NCBI GenBank assembly: GCA_028565635.1
Contig: JAOXYB010047602.1
Span: forward strand, 1 to 12,120
Reading direction: 5' to 3'
Length of the DNA stretch: 12,120 nt
Source of the DNA: Phoronis ovalis
Taxonomy: Eukaryota > Phoronida > Phoronidae
Shown in pieces: positions 11,225-12,120 of this stretch (position 1 is the first letter of the stretch; each line of letters starts with the position of its first letter). The translations under genes and the position numbers were made by a program. A model generated the notes under the pieces. That model worked only from the letters and a program-made list of their open reading frames with translations. It did not search any database and was not told where the DNA came from.

Positions 11225-12120
11225 GGTAGTACAAAAAGCAAACTAGAGGTGCTTTTTCTCGGTAATATGGCTGTAGAGTGCGAGAAGGAACCAAATTTAT
11301 AACAAAAACTCTTTATTACAAATATTGGCAAATGTTACAAATGTGTTTATAAGCCAAAGTAGTTGCAATTTATTCCTTTGTCAATTTAAAAGGATAAAAC
11401 GCTGTGGGATTGTAAGCGTTAATAATGCCATTGTATTATTCAGAAAAAATAGAGTAGAGGTTCAAAACAGAACATTTTAATAGTGTTCAATACACTGCAA
11501 ACAAAATTGCCAAGTAAATACAATGTTTTGTGTGCGAACATCCAACTTAGACATACATGTTAGTTTTAGAATCTGTTTCCTTTTTGTACTAAGCACAGGC
11601 CAAATTAAGCTTTCATTAAAAACCATGTCACTCATGTGTCAGTTAGAATAAATGTGTTTTTCATGAAATAACATAAAATCTTTGCTTGGTGAGTGCATGG
11701 TCCATAATCTTTTTGTTTTGTTTTGGCATTATATCTCATTACATAAATTTTACAAATTATTGTTAGAACAACAGCAAGTAAGAAGTATTAGCACTTGCAT
11801 AAGATTTTATTATGACAGTCTTCTTAATTAAGCATTAGCAGTATTGTCAATTGCATCACGTAACAGTTGAACTCTTTACTTTTAGTTTGAATCTGTTTGT
11901 GATCCAGCCATCACATCTGCAATGATATTTGACCTATAGCTGACATTTTGATCCCATTTTAACTTTTGTGGACCCTCAGACTATCGCCCAAATAGCCATT
12001 TTTGCATATCCAGATACCCTGCAATATATTATTAGGGGCATATATGAGACGAAACCAGTATTATATATTCCATAGGCTCCAATGCAATTTTCATCAACTT
12101 TGGACATAAACCATTCTTAA

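Larger units (their letters stand above)
10022..12120 (-). other. GATB: Presumed long GATB intron, upstream exons not in the window
   Basis: The penultimate exon must be joined to a coding exon further upstream on the minus strand. I found no stretch resembling the GatB segments expected next (a WVLN.L-like helix or the YRFMPEP region) in these 2.1 kb, so this looks like one intron reaching past the window. It contains the inverted-repeat element 10197-11224. From 11225 to 12120 I see nothing recognisable. Confidence 0.55.

Overview
The window is AT-rich animal nuclear DNA with short exons and canonical GT-AG introns. It holds the 3' ends of two convergent protein genes. The mix of short introns, G-tipped MITE-like elements and TA-rich microsatellites suits a marine invertebrate, perhaps a mollusc. 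That placement is inference, and no species can be named from the sequence.

Positions 1-1084 carry a TA-rich microsatellite (about 83-187), a 366-bp inverted-repeat element with an exact 8-bp target duplication (361-726) and plain intron-like sequence. From 1085 to 5069 on the plus strand run the last nine coding exons of a LONRF-family gene. They give 444 continuous codons: the end of a TPR, a Pro/Ser-rich linker, a complete C3HC4 RING and the LON substrate-binding-like domain. The first RING and most of the TPRs must lie upstream of the window. The product is expected to be an E3 ubiquitin ligase of protein quality control, and it has no Lon protease domain.

Positions 5070-9405 are 3' UTR and intergenic DNA. 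They hold several poly(A) signals, a second inverted-repeat element (8391-8677) built like the first, and a weak candidate for a two-exon microgene (7780-7979).

The last two coding exons of a minus-strand GATB gene (mitochondrial Glu-tRNA(Gln) amidotransferase subunit B) lie at 9808-10021 and 9406-9531. They encode the C-terminal YqeY-like helical tail. I see no further GATB exon in 10022-12120, so that stretch is read as a long intron. Inside it is a diverged inverted-repeat element of about 1 kb (10197-11224).

The two genes share no pathway: one is ubiquitin-linked proteostasis, the other mitochondrial tRNA charging. The less ordinary content is the pair of short elements, each with G-rich ends, an 8-bp duplication and its own internal array of spaced motifs of about 12-14 bp.
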